Positions 40,801 through 43,037 are shown, counted from the first letter of the stretch. The stretch: 64,000 bases of DNA from Ahaetulla prasina (GCF_028640845.1 NC_080539.1:366439233-366503232), one strand, 5' to 3'. Numbers and translations: made by a program. Notes: generated from the sequence alone by a model not told the origin.

Positions 40801-43037
40801 TAGCAACTGATATAAGAAGTAAATGCAAAATTTCTTTCGGGTGGGTTCTTGGTGCTCTCTGAGCTTGGTGGTTTTCTTGCAGATGTTTCATTACCAAACT
40901 AGGTAACATGATCAGCGTTAACATGAAATTGGGGTTTTGCTCTGAGCACTTTCTATTAGCACGGATGATGCTACCTAATTTGGTAATGAAACGTCTACAA
41001 GAAAACCACCAAGCTCAGAGAGCACCAAGGACTCCACATTATCACCCTGAGCTACAAATATTCTCTTCTATTTCTTTTGTTCTATTATTTCTTATTTATT
41101 TATAATATTATTATTTAATAATAAATAATATTAATATTAATTATTAATTAATTAATATTAATAATAAAAAGGTACCTTGATGAAGGTATCTTTTCTTTTT
41201 TTTGGGGGGGGCAAAATTTTTTATTTTCCATAATAATTCCCACAATTTGACCAGTGTACAATACAATCACTTATCCAACAATCAATCCTATACTCAAATT
41301 ATACTCAATCAGGGCTGCTCGACCGCCACTCCCTCCCTTAATTCTTCCCTTCTCATCCTTCTTCAACTTTCCCCACCATCCTTCTCCTTGCTTTCCTACT
41401 TCCCCACCTCTTTCCCACTTCTCACTGCCATCCTTTCTAACCCTCTAACTTCTCCTTCTTCTTCTCCTCCTATCCTTTTTTCTCCCTCCCTTCTTTCCTA
41501 CCTACCCACCTGCCTACCTACTTTCTTCCTTCTTTACTCCTCTTTCCTTACCCTTTCCCTTCGGGAGTGGTTACCGAGCAGTCCCGACTTTACACCATTC
41601 CAACTTGTTTAATTCTACGATTATTACTGTACAATGGCAACCAATCAATTTATAGTCTTCCCCATTTCCTCCTCCCCGAGACTTCCCAGAACAGAATACA
41701 GAGTATTGTAACTAACAAACATAATCTAAAATATAACATAAAACATATTCCATTTCACACCATCACACTATCAATTCCCTTCTTTCTTAAACTAATACAT
41801 ATAATAATAATAATAATAATAATAATATTTTAATTTGTATACCGCCCTTCTCCCGAAGGACTCAGGGCGGTGAACAGGCAGGTAAAATACAAATATACAC
41901 AATAGTTAAAACAACCCTTAAAAAACTGATTAAATTAGCCCAAGTATTAAAATAACTTACACCCCTATAAAATTACAAAAATTTAAAATACCCATCGAAT
42001 TCAATTAAAATCTAAAGATAAAAATCAAGCTAGTCCAGCCATGCGAAATAAATAGGTTTTAAGTTCGCGGCGAAAGGTCCTAAGGTCAGGTAGCAATTCC
42101 TAACTTCACTCAAAAACTAATTGATATTTTTTAATCTGATACTTATTTTGAATATAATCAATCCACTTCCTCCATTCCAAAATATATTTTTCTTGTGTAC
42201 AGTCTTTCAAGTAGGCAGAAATTTTTGCCATTTCTGCTAAATTTGATACTTTACTAATCCATTCTCCAATTGTAGGTAAGTCTTCTTTCTTCCAATATTG
42301 TGCAATCAATAGTCTTGCAGCAGTTATTAAGAAGGTATCGTTTCTTTTATGTACACTGAGAGCTTATGCACCAAGACAAATTCTTTGTGTGTCCAATCAC
42401 AATTGGCCAATAAAAAATTCTATTCTATTCTATCTACTGAGATTCAAGGACTGAGTAAAACCACAGCCACGTCCACAAATTCTAACAATCACTTTGTCCT
42501 AAAGGCGCTTTTCCAAAAGGCAACTGATTTTGTGTTTCCTTGAAGAAGTTTCGCTTCTCATCCAAGAAGCTTCAACAGTTCTGACAGTCAGAACTGAAGA
42601 AGCTTCTTGGATGAGAAGCAAAATTGAAGACATTTTGCTTTTCATCCAAGAAGCTTCTTCAGACAAAGAAAGTCCAGTTGCCTCTTGAAAAAGCACCTTT
42701 GGGACAACCATGACCTGGATGACTGAGAATCTCCATTGACAATGAGTGCTTTCTAAATGAAATCAATGTATAACAAAATAATATTAATTTAATAACAAGT
42801 CCATTTATTCCACATTAAAAAAAAATCTATGAATATCGCAGATAGAAAAACAAAAGAAAAAATATCAATATGAACACTAACATTTCAAACAAGGAAAGAT
42901 GGAAGTATAAAACACCTGTGGCGTGAAATTATTAATATTTATTCAATTCTTATGGTGGCTGCTATAATGCCTCTACTTACCCGATTCAACGTAATGGTAT
43001 ATTGCTCCCAGATGGTCATTTCCTCCATCTCTGCAAC
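10597..43037 (-). CDS. TJP3: TJP3 (zonula occludens-3), whole coding region, 19 coding exons
   Basis: TJP3 is a MAGUK scaffold of tight junctions. It links claudins and other membrane proteins to the cytoplasmic plaque and pairs with other ZO proteins. Joining the 19 exons listed separately gives 2844 nt, 947 codons plus stop, with every intron in matching phase, close to the mammalian ZO-3 length as I recall it (about 920). Order by residue: PDZ1 (about 10-92, GFGIAIS loop), basic/acidic linker (93-245), PDZ2 (246-325, [10 protein letters not shown]), Pro/Ser linker (326-420), PDZ3 (424-505, [14 protein letters not shown]), SH3 (520-580), guanylate-kinase-like domain (655-790), acidic tail (809-894), and a terminal [11 protein letters not shown] whose TDL is a class I PDZ ligand. 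No stop or frameshift is seen. ZO-1/ZO-2 are excluded by the short tail lacking a ZU5 region and by the [10 protein letters not shown] start. The gene faces APBA3 tail to tail. Feature limits are the stop codon and the 5' edge of the first coding exon. Confidence 0.96.
10768..11545 (+). mobile_element. CR1 LINE 3' fragment (intron 18)
   Basis: Translated blocks such as [20 protein letters not shown] and [14 protein letters not shown] are the C-terminal part of CR1 ORF2. The frame is broken, there is an insertion of the TTTTCAAAAGGCAGCTGGAC repeat near 11205-11310, and a palindromic MITE interrupts the 3' end. It lies antisense to TJP3. Confidence 0.88.
11424..11493. mobile_element. Partial palindromic hAT MITE in CR1
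   Basis: CAGGGGTCTCCAACCTTGGC to AGCCAGCAAAG, only the left half of the fold-back. CTAGAA occurs on both sides (11418-11423, 11494-11499), the remains of a target duplication in the CR1 3' end. Confidence 0.65.
11865..12705 (-). mobile_element. L1 3' end with 17-bp target duplication
   Basis: A minus-strand L1 copy; its A tail appears as a T run at 11861-11870. A 17-bp direct repeat (CAGGCTGACTGCATTTT) flanks it at 11848-11864 and 12706-12722. On the minus strand, positions 12715-12368 read without a stop as ...[20 protein letters not shown]..., ending ...[18 protein letters not shown], compatible with an L1 ORF2 tail. A 3' UTR rich in C and A lies at 11875-12000. It sits in TJP3 intron 18. 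Confidence 0.8.
12642..12708. repeat. 15-bp inverted repeat within the L1 copy
   Basis: CTGCCGTATATTCCA at 12642-12656 is the exact complement of TGGAATATACGGCAG at 12694-12708. The right arm overlaps the L1 5' junction and target duplication. Confidence 0.8.
12791..12843 (-). CDS. TJP3: TJP3 coding exon 18
   Basis: A 53-nt exon encoding residues 895-912: [17 protein letters not shown] plus AG of a split arginine codon. The acceptor is CTCTCTTTCTTATAG and the donor GTATAA. QPQGQW is conserved in ZO-3. This exon supplies exactly the 2-nt phase needed between exons 17 and 19, which is how it was found. Confidence 0.9.
12958..13167 (+). repeat. Purine microsatellite (AGG)n then (AAG)n
   Basis: About 70 bp of AGG-rich sequence is followed by about 45 AAG triplets. 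On the TJP3 transcript strand this is a CUU/CCU run inside the 570-nt intron 17. The poly-Lys and poly-Leu ORFs here are artefacts. Confidence 0.97.
13414..13671 (-). CDS. TJP3: TJP3 coding exon 17 (acidic tail)
   Basis: 258 nt, phase 0 at both ends, residues 809-894. It begins [17 protein letters not shown], includes [20 protein letters not shown] and [12 protein letters not shown], and ends [10 protein letters not shown]. The acceptor is CTTTTTTCTTCAG and the donor GTAAGG. The DLxCDSRxNSDYE block and repeated YTD motifs are the acidic region after the guanylate-kinase-like domain in ZO-3. Confidence 0.95.
13763..13956 (+). mobile_element. hAT-type element with GGGCCACGGACTGG head
   Basis: CAGGGATCCCCAACCCCTGG and AAAAGTTGGGGGTTGCTG are inverted ends. 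The flanks TTGTAGAA (13755-13762) and TTGGAGAA (13957-13964) are a 7/8 target duplication. It lies in TJP3 intron 16. Confidence 0.85.
13965..14375 (+). repeat. LTR-like repeat, copy 1
   Basis: TGTCAACTCTGAAGCGAACC to about AAGGCTAACATTA. It shares long blocks with 29523-29866 (GGTTTTCACCAGCTGTGCCG, GATGTATCCAATAAACATAC, GAGGAATCTG) and carries an AATAAA at 14275-14280. Size, the TG start and the polyadenylation-like signal suggest a solo LTR, but the 3' border is not certain. Confidence 0.5.
14505..14816 (-). CDS. TJP3: TJP3 coding exon 16 (guanylate-kinase-like)
   Basis: 312 nt, phase 0/0, residues 705-808, beginning [20 protein letters not shown] and including [19 protein letters not shown] and [20 protein letters not shown], ending WMTEEQ. 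The acceptor is CTCCTTTTAACAG and the donor GTGGGT. It is the larger part of the catalytically inert guanylate-kinase-like module, which in MAGUKs binds proteins, not GMP. A CR1 insertion begins about 12 nt upstream of its acceptor. Confidence 0.96.
14829..15292 (+). mobile_element. CR1 LINE fragment filling TJP3 intron 15
   Basis: GAAGCGTTAGTATCGTTTTATAAGGCC opens a CR1 ORF2 C-terminal fragment ([20 protein letters not shown]). It occupies about 464 of the 520 nt between exons 15 and 16, antisense to the gene, leaving only about 45 nt on the exon 15 side and 12 nt on the exon 16 side. Confidence 0.88.
15337..15407 (-). CDS. TJP3: TJP3 coding exon 15 (guanylate-kinase-like)
   Basis: 71 nt, residues 681-704: completes a glutamate codon, then [20 protein letters not shown] and AKQ. 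The acceptor is CGTTTTTCTAG and the donor [14 protein letters not shown] is conserved in ZO-3 between the MPDQF and DKHALLD blocks. Confidence 0.94.
15451..15545 (+). mobile_element. CAGGTAG/TA-type MITE, truncated by LTR
   Basis: TACAGCTAGTCCTTGACTTACC is the left end of the MITE family. It is cut at 15550 by the LTR insertion. Confidence 0.6.
15551..16125 (+). mobile_element. Solo LTR with perfect 5-bp TSD
   Basis: The 575-bp segment starts TGTTGTGCC and ends GACACAACA, giving TG...CA ends with short inverted termini. Identical TAACC flanks it at 15546-15550 and 16126-16130, the 5-bp duplication expected of a Ty3/Gypsy-like LTR element. In the plus frame it reads an acidic, Pro-rich peptide ending [20 protein letters not shown] before a stop, like the second LTR copy at 29964. 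Downstream are TGCTGAGTCA (15907-15916) and TATATAAA (15935-15942). Confidence 0.9.
15907..15942 (+). promoter_or_regulatory. LTR core promoter: NF-E2/AP-1 site plus TATA box
   Basis: TGCTGAGTCA, a match to the NF-E2/MARE and AP-1 core, is followed 28 bp later by TATATAAA. The same pair with spacing 29 is kept in the other LTR copy (30253-30289). Confidence 0.6.
16136..16350 (+). mobile_element. hAT-type MITE, CAGTGGTGGGATTCAA ends
   Basis: CAGTGGTGGGATTCAAATAA and AGCTGAATCCCACCACTG are inverted ends of about 16 bp. No target duplication remains. A half copy of the palindromic MITE (GAGGAATTCTGGGAGTTGAA) follows at about 16356-16440. Confidence 0.7.
16549..16644 (-). CDS. TJP3: TJP3 coding exon 14 (guanylate-kinase-like start)
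   Basis: 96 nt, residues 649-681: completes an alanine codon, then [20 protein letters not shown] and [11 protein letters not shown] plus the first base of a glutamate. The acceptor is TTTTCTTATCAG and the donor [19 protein letters not shown] occupies the place of the nucleotide-binding loop of guanylate kinases; the catalytic GxGKS-like form is absent, as expected for ZO proteins. Confidence 0.96.
16812..17168 (-). mobile_element. CAGGTAG/TA-type MITE
   Basis: AGGTGGTCCTTGACTTGCTA near 16812, followed by the GTTACAACAGCACTGGAAAA and CCCCATGGTTACGTGATAAA blocks. The right end is eroded. Confidence 0.7.
17322..17990 (+). mobile_element. Penelope-like retroelement fragment
   Basis: GGTTTTCTCCCGCGTAAAAT, GTCTTGGCGACGTTTCGATG and CATTCGTCATCTTCAGGCTT are, from memory, hallmarks of the termini of vertebrate Penelope-like elements. 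The remainder to the start of the GATA-type array holds TGTGGTTGTG-rich sequence without an intact ORF. Confidence 0.6.
18009..18910 (+). repeat. Long CTAT (GATA) array with CCAT and TACT interruptions
   Basis: About 0.9 kb of CTAT repeats (GATA on the other strand), with a CCAT block at about 18283-18356 and recurring interruptions TTACTTTCTATTTATAGTC near 18121, 18237, 18508, 18627 and 18817, indicating higher-order duplication. The YLSI-repeat ORFs are artefacts. It lies in TJP3 intron 13. Confidence 0.97.
18958..19048. repeat. Perfect 40-bp inverted repeat with 11-nt loop
   Basis: The left arm 18958-18997 (inner end AAAGAAATAAA) is the exact complement of the right arm 19009-19048. The loop is GGGAGACTCCT. 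Each arm contains TTTACTGACAAAG or its complement. It abuts the GATA-type array. Confidence 0.97.
19317..19516 (-). CDS. TJP3: TJP3 coding exon 13 (SH3 to GK hinge)
   Basis: 200 nt, residues 582-649: after a split arginine, [20 protein letters not shown], then [40 protein letters not shown] and VLKE plus G of an alanine codon. The acceptor is TTTTGACTCCAG and the donor GTGGGT. The basic RLRG/KR stretch and YPPYEKVVL are conserved in the ZO U5/hook region that couples the SH3 and guanylate-kinase-like modules. Confidence 0.96.
19733..19900 (+). repeat. tRNA-derived SINE head (GGTGCGGTGGCC type)
   Basis: GTGCGGTGGCCTAGAGGTGG and GAGTTCGATCCTAGGTAGAG are A- and B-box-like. The same family occurs at 26522-26760. 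Confidence 0.65.
19898..20518 (+). mobile_element. TIR element, TACCGTATTTTTCC ends
   Basis: The left end TTACCGTATTTTTCCAGTAT and the right end ACTCCGAAAAATATGGTAAT are inverted, and GCGTCTTATAC occurs at both sides. The interior has two inverted halves (GAGGCTGAAAATGGG against CCCATTTTCCACCCC), with AATCAGCTG-type blocks mirrored at 20090 and 20340. Same family as 4663-5398. Confidence 0.75.
20714..20850 (-). mobile_element. CR1 LINE 3' end fragment
   Basis: AATAACAGAATAAGAGAGTT and GTCCAACCCCTTGCTCAAGC followed by CCATTTCAGACAAATG are the complement of the CR1 3' UTR and ORF2 end. Confidence 0.8.
20881..21100 (-). CDS. TJP3: TJP3 coding exon 12 (SH3 domain)
   Basis: 220 nt, residues 509-582: after a split isoleucine, [20 protein letters not shown], then [40 protein letters not shown] and [12 protein letters not shown]. 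The acceptor is CTTCTCCCTAG and the donor [15 protein letters not shown] and [14 protein letters not shown] are the SH3 core; GIIPNRSR is the conserved end. Residues between the RT loop and W are shorter than I recall for human ZO-3. Confidence 0.96.
21411..22360 (-). mobile_element. CR1 LINE 3' part, split by a hAT element
   Basis: The complement reads [20 protein letters not shown] CR1 ORF2 (for example [20 protein letters not shown]) and ends in AGTTGGAAGGGACC-type 3' UTR. The hAT-type element at 21495-21931 interrupts it. It lies in TJP3 intron 11 in the same orientation as the gene. Confidence 0.9.
21495..21931 (+). mobile_element. hAT-type element with perfect 8-bp TSD in CR1
   Basis: CAGAGGTGGCAAAC and GATTTGCCATCACAG are inverted ends. 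CCCTATAC flanks it at 21487-21494 and 21932-21939, and the CR1 sequence is contiguous across it. The interior is CA/TG-rich (GCACCATCTGC repeats), which explains the six overlapping ORFs. Confidence 0.92.
22473..22581 (-). CDS. TJP3: TJP3 coding exon 11 (PDZ3 end)
   Basis: 109 nt, residues 473-509: [20 protein letters not shown], then [16 protein letters not shown] and one base of the next codon. The acceptor is TTCTCTTGCCAG and the donor GTAAGT. It completes PDZ3 (alpha-B helix TREDAVQYL) and leads into the SH3 domain. No ORF longer than this exon exists in its frame. Confidence 0.95.
22812..23150 (+). repeat. tRNA-derived SINE
   Basis: GTTGTGGCTCAGCAGTTAAG and GGTTCGAGACCCGAG are the tRNA-like boxes. 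The body CCAACCTAGCAGTTTGAAAG and TTTGGTGGGAAGGTAACAGC matches 7087-7446. Confidence 0.8.
23205..23640 (-). repeat. SINE-derived 66-bp tandem repeat, about 5 copies
   Basis: Units built on AAAGTCACCCAGCTGGCTTT followed by GGGACTAGAACTC and CCTGGTGATTG recur near 23253, 23318, 23385, 23452 and 23519. The sequence is the middle of the Sauria-type SINE on the minus strand, so a SINE segment has been amplified in tandem in TJP3 intron 10. Confidence 0.85.
23746..23902 (-). CDS. TJP3: TJP3 coding exon 10 (PDZ3 start)
   Basis: 157 nt, residues 420-472: completes a glycine, then [40 protein letters not shown] and [12 protein letters not shown]. The acceptor is TTCTATTTTTGCAG and the donor GTATCT. 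IGLRL is the carboxylate-binding loop of PDZ3. It is separated from exon 9 by only 81 nt. Confidence 0.97.
23984..24059 (-). CDS. TJP3: TJP3 coding exon 9 (linker)
   Basis: 76 nt, residues 395-420: after a split codon, [20 protein letters not shown] and DAIS plus GG of a glycine codon. The acceptor is CGCCTTCTAG and the donor GTAAGC. It is a polar linker before PDZ3; NEYNFRR aligns with the YDIYR stretch of mammalian ZO-3. Confidence 0.9.
24174..24562 (-). mobile_element. CAGGTAG/TA-type MITE, full length
   Basis: GCAGGTAGTCCTCGACTTCT and AGTCAAGGACTGCCTGTATA are the inverted ends. The interior keeps all family blocks (TTACCACGGCACTGAAAAAA, CAGTGTCCCGGGGTCATG). Confidence 0.85.
24563..24955 (+). 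mobile_element. R4/Dong-like LINE 3' fragment with AAT tail
   Basis: One plus frame reads [20 protein letters not shown], then broken sequence, and ends in an ATAATAATA-type tail at 24919-24950. The motif and the AAT tail resemble the C-terminal end of R4-clade LINEs. Assignment is from memory. Confidence 0.5.
25049..25101 (-). CDS. TJP3: TJP3 coding exon 8 (linker)
   Basis: 53 nt, residues 377-395: completes an arginine, then [17 protein letters not shown] plus one base. The donor is GTAAGT. The acceptor AAATCAAACAG has a weak pyrimidine tract, so this exon could be alternatively used. Its phases fit exons 7 and 9 exactly. Confidence 0.82.
25222..25365. mobile_element. Palindromic hAT-type MITE
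   Basis: GGAGGTCTCCAAACTTGGCA through the fold-back to GTTGGAGACCCCTG. It lies in TJP3 intron 7. Confidence 0.75.
25970..26450. mobile_element. CAGGTAG/TA-type MITE, eroded, with TC microsatellite
   Basis: AGGTATTCCTCAATTTACAACCG at the left and ACTGAGGATTATCTGTAAAA at the right are degenerate family ends. A (TC)23 run occupies 26301-26346. Confidence 0.55.
26522..26760 (+). repeat. tRNA-derived SINE (GGTGGCCTAGTGG type)
   Basis: ACGTGGTGGCCTAGTGGTGA and GAGTTCAATCATAGGTAGCG are box-like, followed by GGCGTCTGGAAGGGCATCTG and ending ACGGGGTCATAACTG. Same head as 19733. Confidence 0.75.
27281..27371 (-). CDS. TJP3: TJP3 coding exon 7 (Pro/Ser linker)
   Basis: 91 nt, residues 347-377: after a split aspartate, [20 protein letters not shown] and PQSPTRDSL plus CG of an arginine. 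The acceptor is TGGTTTTTTAG and the donor GTAAGA. DISDL and the Pro-rich run match the linker between PDZ2 and PDZ3; SPPRSPQSP offers proline-directed phosphorylation sites (inference). Confidence 0.94.
27405..27558 (-). mobile_element. LINE 3' tail with AATAG microsatellite
   Basis: About 13 AATAG units, then TTTTTATTGGCCAAGTGTGA, the 3' end of the AATAG-tailed LINE on the minus strand, including CTCTCAGTGTACATAAAAG. Confidence 0.85.
27559..27935 (+). mobile_element. Non-LTR retrotransposon 3' fragment
   Basis: A plus frame reads [20 protein letters not shown] and [20 protein letters not shown], then [13 protein letters not shown], and a GTTGTGACAAAAAA tail. It is homologous to 61810-62560. 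This is the C-terminus of a jockey/CR1/Rex1-group LINE; the exact clade is not determined. Confidence 0.75.
28241..28322 (+). repeat. GGGA and GA microsatellite
   Basis: GGGA repeats followed by GA repeats (28261-28291) and ACAGAG-type units. It lies in TJP3 intron 6. Confidence 0.9.
28814..28912 (+). mobile_element. CAGGTAG/TA-type MITE fragment
   Basis: TACAGGTGGTCCTTGATTTATGACC followed by GAGCCCAAAATTTCTGATGC, the left quarter of the family, ending at the SINE. Confidence 0.65.
28915..29250. repeat. Head-to-head pair of tRNA-derived SINEs
   Basis: A minus-strand SINE (28915-29125; its complement starts GCATGGTGCAGTGGTTAGAA) meets a plus-strand partial copy (from about 29112, GCAGTATTGCAGGCTAATTC, B box AGTTCGATTCTGACC). 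The two share their 5' ends and can pair. Confidence 0.75.
29381..29945 (+). repeat. tRNA-derived SINE split by an LTR-like insertion
   Basis: GCCATGGTGGCACAGTGGTT begins the SINE; it breaks at 29522 in GGCTGAC, and resumes at 29867 with TGACTTTGTTAACCGCTTAG, ending in CTAAGTGCTAATGCTATTGC. TGAC is present on both sides. Confidence 0.8.
29523..29866 (+). repeat. LTR-like repeat, copy 2
   Basis: TGTCAACTCTGAAGCGCACC to about AACGCTGATAT. It is inserted in the SINE at 29381-29945, with TGAC on both sides, and is homologous to 13965-14375. The polyadenylation-like signal of copy 1 is not preserved. Confidence 0.55.
29964..30482 (+). mobile_element. Solo LTR with perfect 5-bp TSD, next to TJP3 exon 6
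   Basis: 519 bp from TGTTGTGTCTGCG to GGGACAGAACA, flanked by AATCC at 29959-29963 and 30483-30487. A plus frame reads an acidic Ser/Pro-rich peptide ending [20 protein letters not shown]. Then come TGCTGAGTCA (30253-30262) and TATAAAAG (30282-30289). It is the same family as 15551-16125. Its end lies 65 bases from the TJP3 exon 6 donor, on the opposite strand. Confidence 0.92.
30253..30289 (+). promoter_or_regulatory. LTR core promoter: NF-E2/AP-1 site plus TATA box
   Basis: TGCTGAGTCA followed 29 bp later by TATAAAAG, preserved as in the LTR at 15551. If active it would start transcripts running antisense through TJP3 exon 6. Confidence 0.6.
30548..30710 (-). CDS. TJP3: TJP3 coding exon 6 (PDZ2 end)
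   Basis: 163 nt, residues 293-347: [20 protein letters not shown], then [34 protein letters not shown] and one base. The acceptor is TCTCTTCTAG and the donor GTGAGG. It completes PDZ2, the domain that mediates ZO-ZO domain-swapped pairing in the family; RLIE/SEGKL and LLVLRD are conserved. Confidence 0.97.
30803..32795 (+). repeat. tRNA-derived SINE split by an L2 insertion
   Basis: The SINE head GCCATAGTGGCACAGTGGTT and B box AGTTCGATCCTGACC run to GCGGTATATAAAAATATA at about 31020. The SINE tail (ATAAATGTAAGTGCTATTGC) resumes at about 32766 after the L2 copy. Confidence 0.8.
31024..32765 (+). mobile_element. L2 LINE, 5'-truncated, long open reverse transcriptase frame
   Basis: A continuous plus frame (to a stop at 32552-32554) shows reverse transcriptase blocks: [40 protein letters not shown] (motif A), [17 protein letters not shown], and [13 protein letters not shown] (catalytic YADD). 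The C-terminus [10 protein letters not shown] is typical of squamate L2. The 3' UTR ends CCGCCCTGAGTCC-type sequence and an AAATA tail. Compared with the copy at 60420-61180, residues read between about 32125 and 32250 are out of frame, so two compensating indels are present. The endonuclease part is missing; it cannot be autonomous. It lies antisense in TJP3 intron 5. Confidence 0.88.
33000..33215 (-). mobile_element. CR1 LINE fragment
   Basis: The complement gives [20 protein letters not shown] and [20 protein letters not shown]. It is truncated at both ends, in TJP3 intron 5. Confidence 0.85.
33240..33350. mobile_element. Palindromic hAT-type MITE, 111 bp
   Basis: CAGGAGTCTCCAACATGGGC to GTTGGAGACCCCTG, a nearly perfect hairpin. 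The flanks ATGTAAGG and GTCTAAGG match at 6 of 8. Confidence 0.85.
33460..33563 (-). CDS. TJP3: TJP3 coding exon 5 (PDZ2 start)
   Basis: 104 nt, residues 258-292: completes a glutamate, then [20 protein letters not shown] and [14 protein letters not shown]. The donor is GTGAGT. The acceptor AAAACACAAG has a poor pyrimidine tract but is the only site giving ESEEYGLKLG, the conserved junction with exon 4. The open frame upstream of 33563 is chance. Confidence 0.94.
33667..34325. mobile_element. CAGGTAG/TA-type MITE, interrupted by a hAT MITE
   Basis: TTACAGGTTGTCCTCGACCT begins and GTAAGTCAAGAACTGCATGTA ends the host element. The interruption is 34004-34267. Confidence 0.8.
34004..34267 (+). 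mobile_element. CAGTGGTGAAATCC-type hAT MITE with TSD
   Basis: CAGTGGTGAAATTCC and GCTGGATTTCACCCCTG are the ends. GTTGTGAC (33996-34003) and GTTGTAAC (34268-34275) are a 7/8 duplication of the host element's GTTGTAACTTTGAA block. Two 40-bp units (GCAAAATCCCCATTCCC) lie inside. Confidence 0.9.
34560..34694. mobile_element. Palindromic hAT-type MITE, reference copy with perfect TSD
   Basis: 135 bp from CAGGGGTCTCCAACCTTAGT to GGTTGGAGACCCCTG, flanked by identical ATCCAGGT at 34552-34559 and 34695-34702. This copy defines the family: two complementary arms around AGCCAGCTTTGCTGGCT. Confidence 0.95.
34735..34805 (+). repeat. Retroelement fragment, GACGTTTCACGTCTCATCC block
   Basis: AACTGGACTTTCTGG, then TAGACGTTTCACGTCTCATC and AAGAAGCTTCTTCAGCTCTG. 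The same repeat is at 42505-42730 and, in part, 11205-11310. It resembles Penelope-like element termini; the class is uncertain. Confidence 0.5.
34862..35037 (+). mobile_element. AATAG-tailed LINE 3' end
   Basis: GATTTATATTGATATATTGA, ACCTTGATGAAGGTATCTTT and CACTTGGCCAATAAAATTCT, then an ATTCT tail. Plus strand, TJP3 intron 4. Confidence 0.85.
35036..35338 (+). mobile_element. CAGGTAG/TA-type MITE, right part
   Basis: CTTTCCTGCCACAGCTGTAA through GTTGTTAGTGGAGGGCTACCTGTA. Confidence 0.75.
35398..35893 (-). CDS. TJP3: TJP3 coding exon 4 (linker, largest exon)
   Basis: 496 nt, residues 93-258: [20 protein letters not shown] closes PDZ1; then an acidic block [15 protein letters not shown], the conserved [19 protein letters not shown], an Arg/Ser-rich run [20 protein letters not shown], and [20 protein letters not shown] leading to PDZ2. 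The acceptor is CTTATCGCAG and the donor GTGAAC. The Arg/Ser and Asp/Ser blocks look like phospho-regulated linker (family knowledge plus inference). [20 protein letters not shown] is nearly identical to mammalian ZO-3 as I recall it. Confidence 0.97.
35940..36060. mobile_element. Palindromic hAT-type MITE, diverged
   Basis: AATGTTTCTCAACCTTGGTA, then GGACTTCAACTCCCAGAATT and its complement, ending in TTAACACTTACTAAAGTTGA. Confidence 0.65.
36396..36645 (+). repeat. Sauria-type SINE
   Basis: GGTTTAATCGAATGGCTAAGACACC and GTGAGTTCAAATCCTGCC are the tRNA-like boxes; CTGTCTGGGTGACTTTGAGC and CTACCTCACAGGGTTGTTGT form the body; it ends in GGTGGGATACCAATAAATAA. From memory this is the Sauria SINE consensus, with a Bov-B-type tail. 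Confidence 0.85.
36653..36826 (+). mobile_element. hAT-type MITE with TSD
   Basis: CAGTGGTGGGTTTCTACCAC and GTGGAAACCACCGCTG are the ends. The flanks AGTATGAT and AGTATTAT agree at 7 of 8. Confidence 0.88.
36885..37080 (-). mobile_element. CR1 LINE 3' fragment
   Basis: AATAACAGAATAAGAAAGGA, CCATTCCAGACAAATGGTTG and TTGTTCTGCCTTCAGGCGC are the complement of the CR1 end. Confidence 0.8.
37228..37874 (+). repeat. Long AAAG/AAGG purine array
   Basis: About 0.65 kb of GAAA and GGAA tetranucleotides with GGGA and AATA patches. On the TJP3 strand it is a CUUU/CCUU tract in intron 3, starting about 60 nt after the exon 3 donor. The Lys- and Phe-rich ORFs are artefacts. Confidence 0.97.
37934..38036 (-). 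CDS. TJP3: TJP3 coding exon 3 (PDZ1 end)
   Basis: 103 nt, residues 58-92: completes a glutamine, then [20 protein letters not shown] and [14 protein letters not shown]. The acceptor is TTTGGCAG and the donor [18 protein letters not shown] and the [10 protein letters not shown] helix complete PDZ1, the claudin-binding domain of ZO proteins. Confidence 0.97.
38209..38625 (+). mobile_element. L2 LINE 3' fragment
   Basis: GTGCGCTCTCACAGGGAGGG through the ORF end (AGTGCCGACTGGCGACACCC) to AACCGCCCTGAGTCCTTCGG and an AAATAA tail. 5'-truncated, plus strand, TJP3 intron 2. Confidence 0.9.
39055..39812 (+). mobile_element. CAGGTAG/TA-type MITE, interrupted
   Basis: GACAAGTGTTCCTCAATTTGTAACCACAAT at the left and CGTAAGTTGAGGGCTACCTC at the right. 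The hAT element at 39130-39416 and a GT run at 39680-39698 lie inside. Confidence 0.65.
39130..39416 (+). mobile_element. hAT-type MITE with perfect TSD
   Basis: CAGTAGTGAGGTACAACCAC and GCAGCCCACCACTG are the ends. Identical GAAATAAT flanks it at 39122-39129 and 39417-39424. Confidence 0.92.
39981..40183 (+). mobile_element. CAGTGGTGAAATCC-type hAT MITE with perfect TSD
   Basis: CAGTGGTGAAATCCAATTTT and GCTAGATTTCACCCCTG are the ends, with GTTAAACT at 39973-39980 and 40184-40191. It has one copy of the 40-bp AAAATCCCCATTCC unit. Confidence 0.95.
40291..40415 (-). CDS. TJP3: TJP3 coding exon 2 (PDZ1 start)
   Basis: 125 nt, residues 17-58: [20 protein letters not shown], then [20 protein letters not shown] and L plus CA of a glutamine. 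The acceptor is CCTTTTGTGCAG and the donor [15 protein letters not shown] is the PDZ1 carboxylate-binding loop. The 60-nt introns on either side are free of repeats at the splice sites. Confidence 0.97.
40443..40720 (+). mobile_element. CAGTGGTGAAATCC-type hAT MITE with TSD
   Basis: CAGAGGTGAAATCC and GGATTTCACTTCTG are the ends. GTTAATAT (40435-40442) and GTTAAGAT (40721-40728) agree at 7 of 8. It has two 40-bp units and three GTGGGCGTGGC-type units. It begins 28 nt upstream of the exon 2 acceptor. Confidence 0.93.
40830..41035. repeat. Retroelement fragment with inverted GATGTTTCATTACC blocks
   Basis: GGTGCTCTCTGAGCTTGGTG and GCAGATGTTTCATTACCAAA at the left are mirrored by TTTGGTAATGAAACGTCTAC and CACCAAGCTCAGAGAGCACC at the right, forming about 60-bp inverted arms. 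It is similar to Penelope-like termini as I recall them. Confidence 0.6.
41200..42330 (-). mobile_element. L1 3' end with 18-bp target duplication, host of L2
   Basis: The minus strand encodes [20 protein letters not shown] and [20 protein letters not shown], the end of an L1 ORF2, followed by a CT-poor 3' UTR. An 18-bp duplication beginning GAAGGTATC flanks it (41182-41199, 42331-42348, one mismatch). An L2 fragment (41805-42092) interrupts it. TJP3 intron 1. Confidence 0.88.
41805..42092 (-). mobile_element. L2 LINE 3' fragment nested in L1
   Basis: The AATAA tail, then TATACCGCCCTTCTCCCGAA and GGACTCAGGGCGG, to TTTTAAGTTCGCGGCGAAAG (the complement of the FRRELKTH codons). Confidence 0.9.
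42505..42730. repeat. Inverted pair of CTTCTCATCCAAGAAGCTTC repeats
   Basis: AGTTTCGCTTCTCATCCAAG, then CTTCTTGGATGAGAAGCAAA and again TTGCTTTTCATCCAAGAAGC; plus AAGTCCAGTTGCCTCTTGAA at the right. Same family as 34735-34805. Confidence 0.65.
42981..43037 (-). CDS. TJP3: TJP3 coding exon 1 with start codon
   Basis: The ATG is at 43026-43028 and the exon encodes [16 protein letters not shown], the conserved ZO-3 N-terminus. The donor is GTAAGT. The sequence TTGTTCTTTCAG just upstream is a good acceptor, leaving 9 nt of 5' UTR (GTTGCAGAG), so the transcription start and at least one non-coding exon lie at higher coordinates. A second in-frame ATG is codon 4; the first has the better purine at -3. 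Confidence 0.95.
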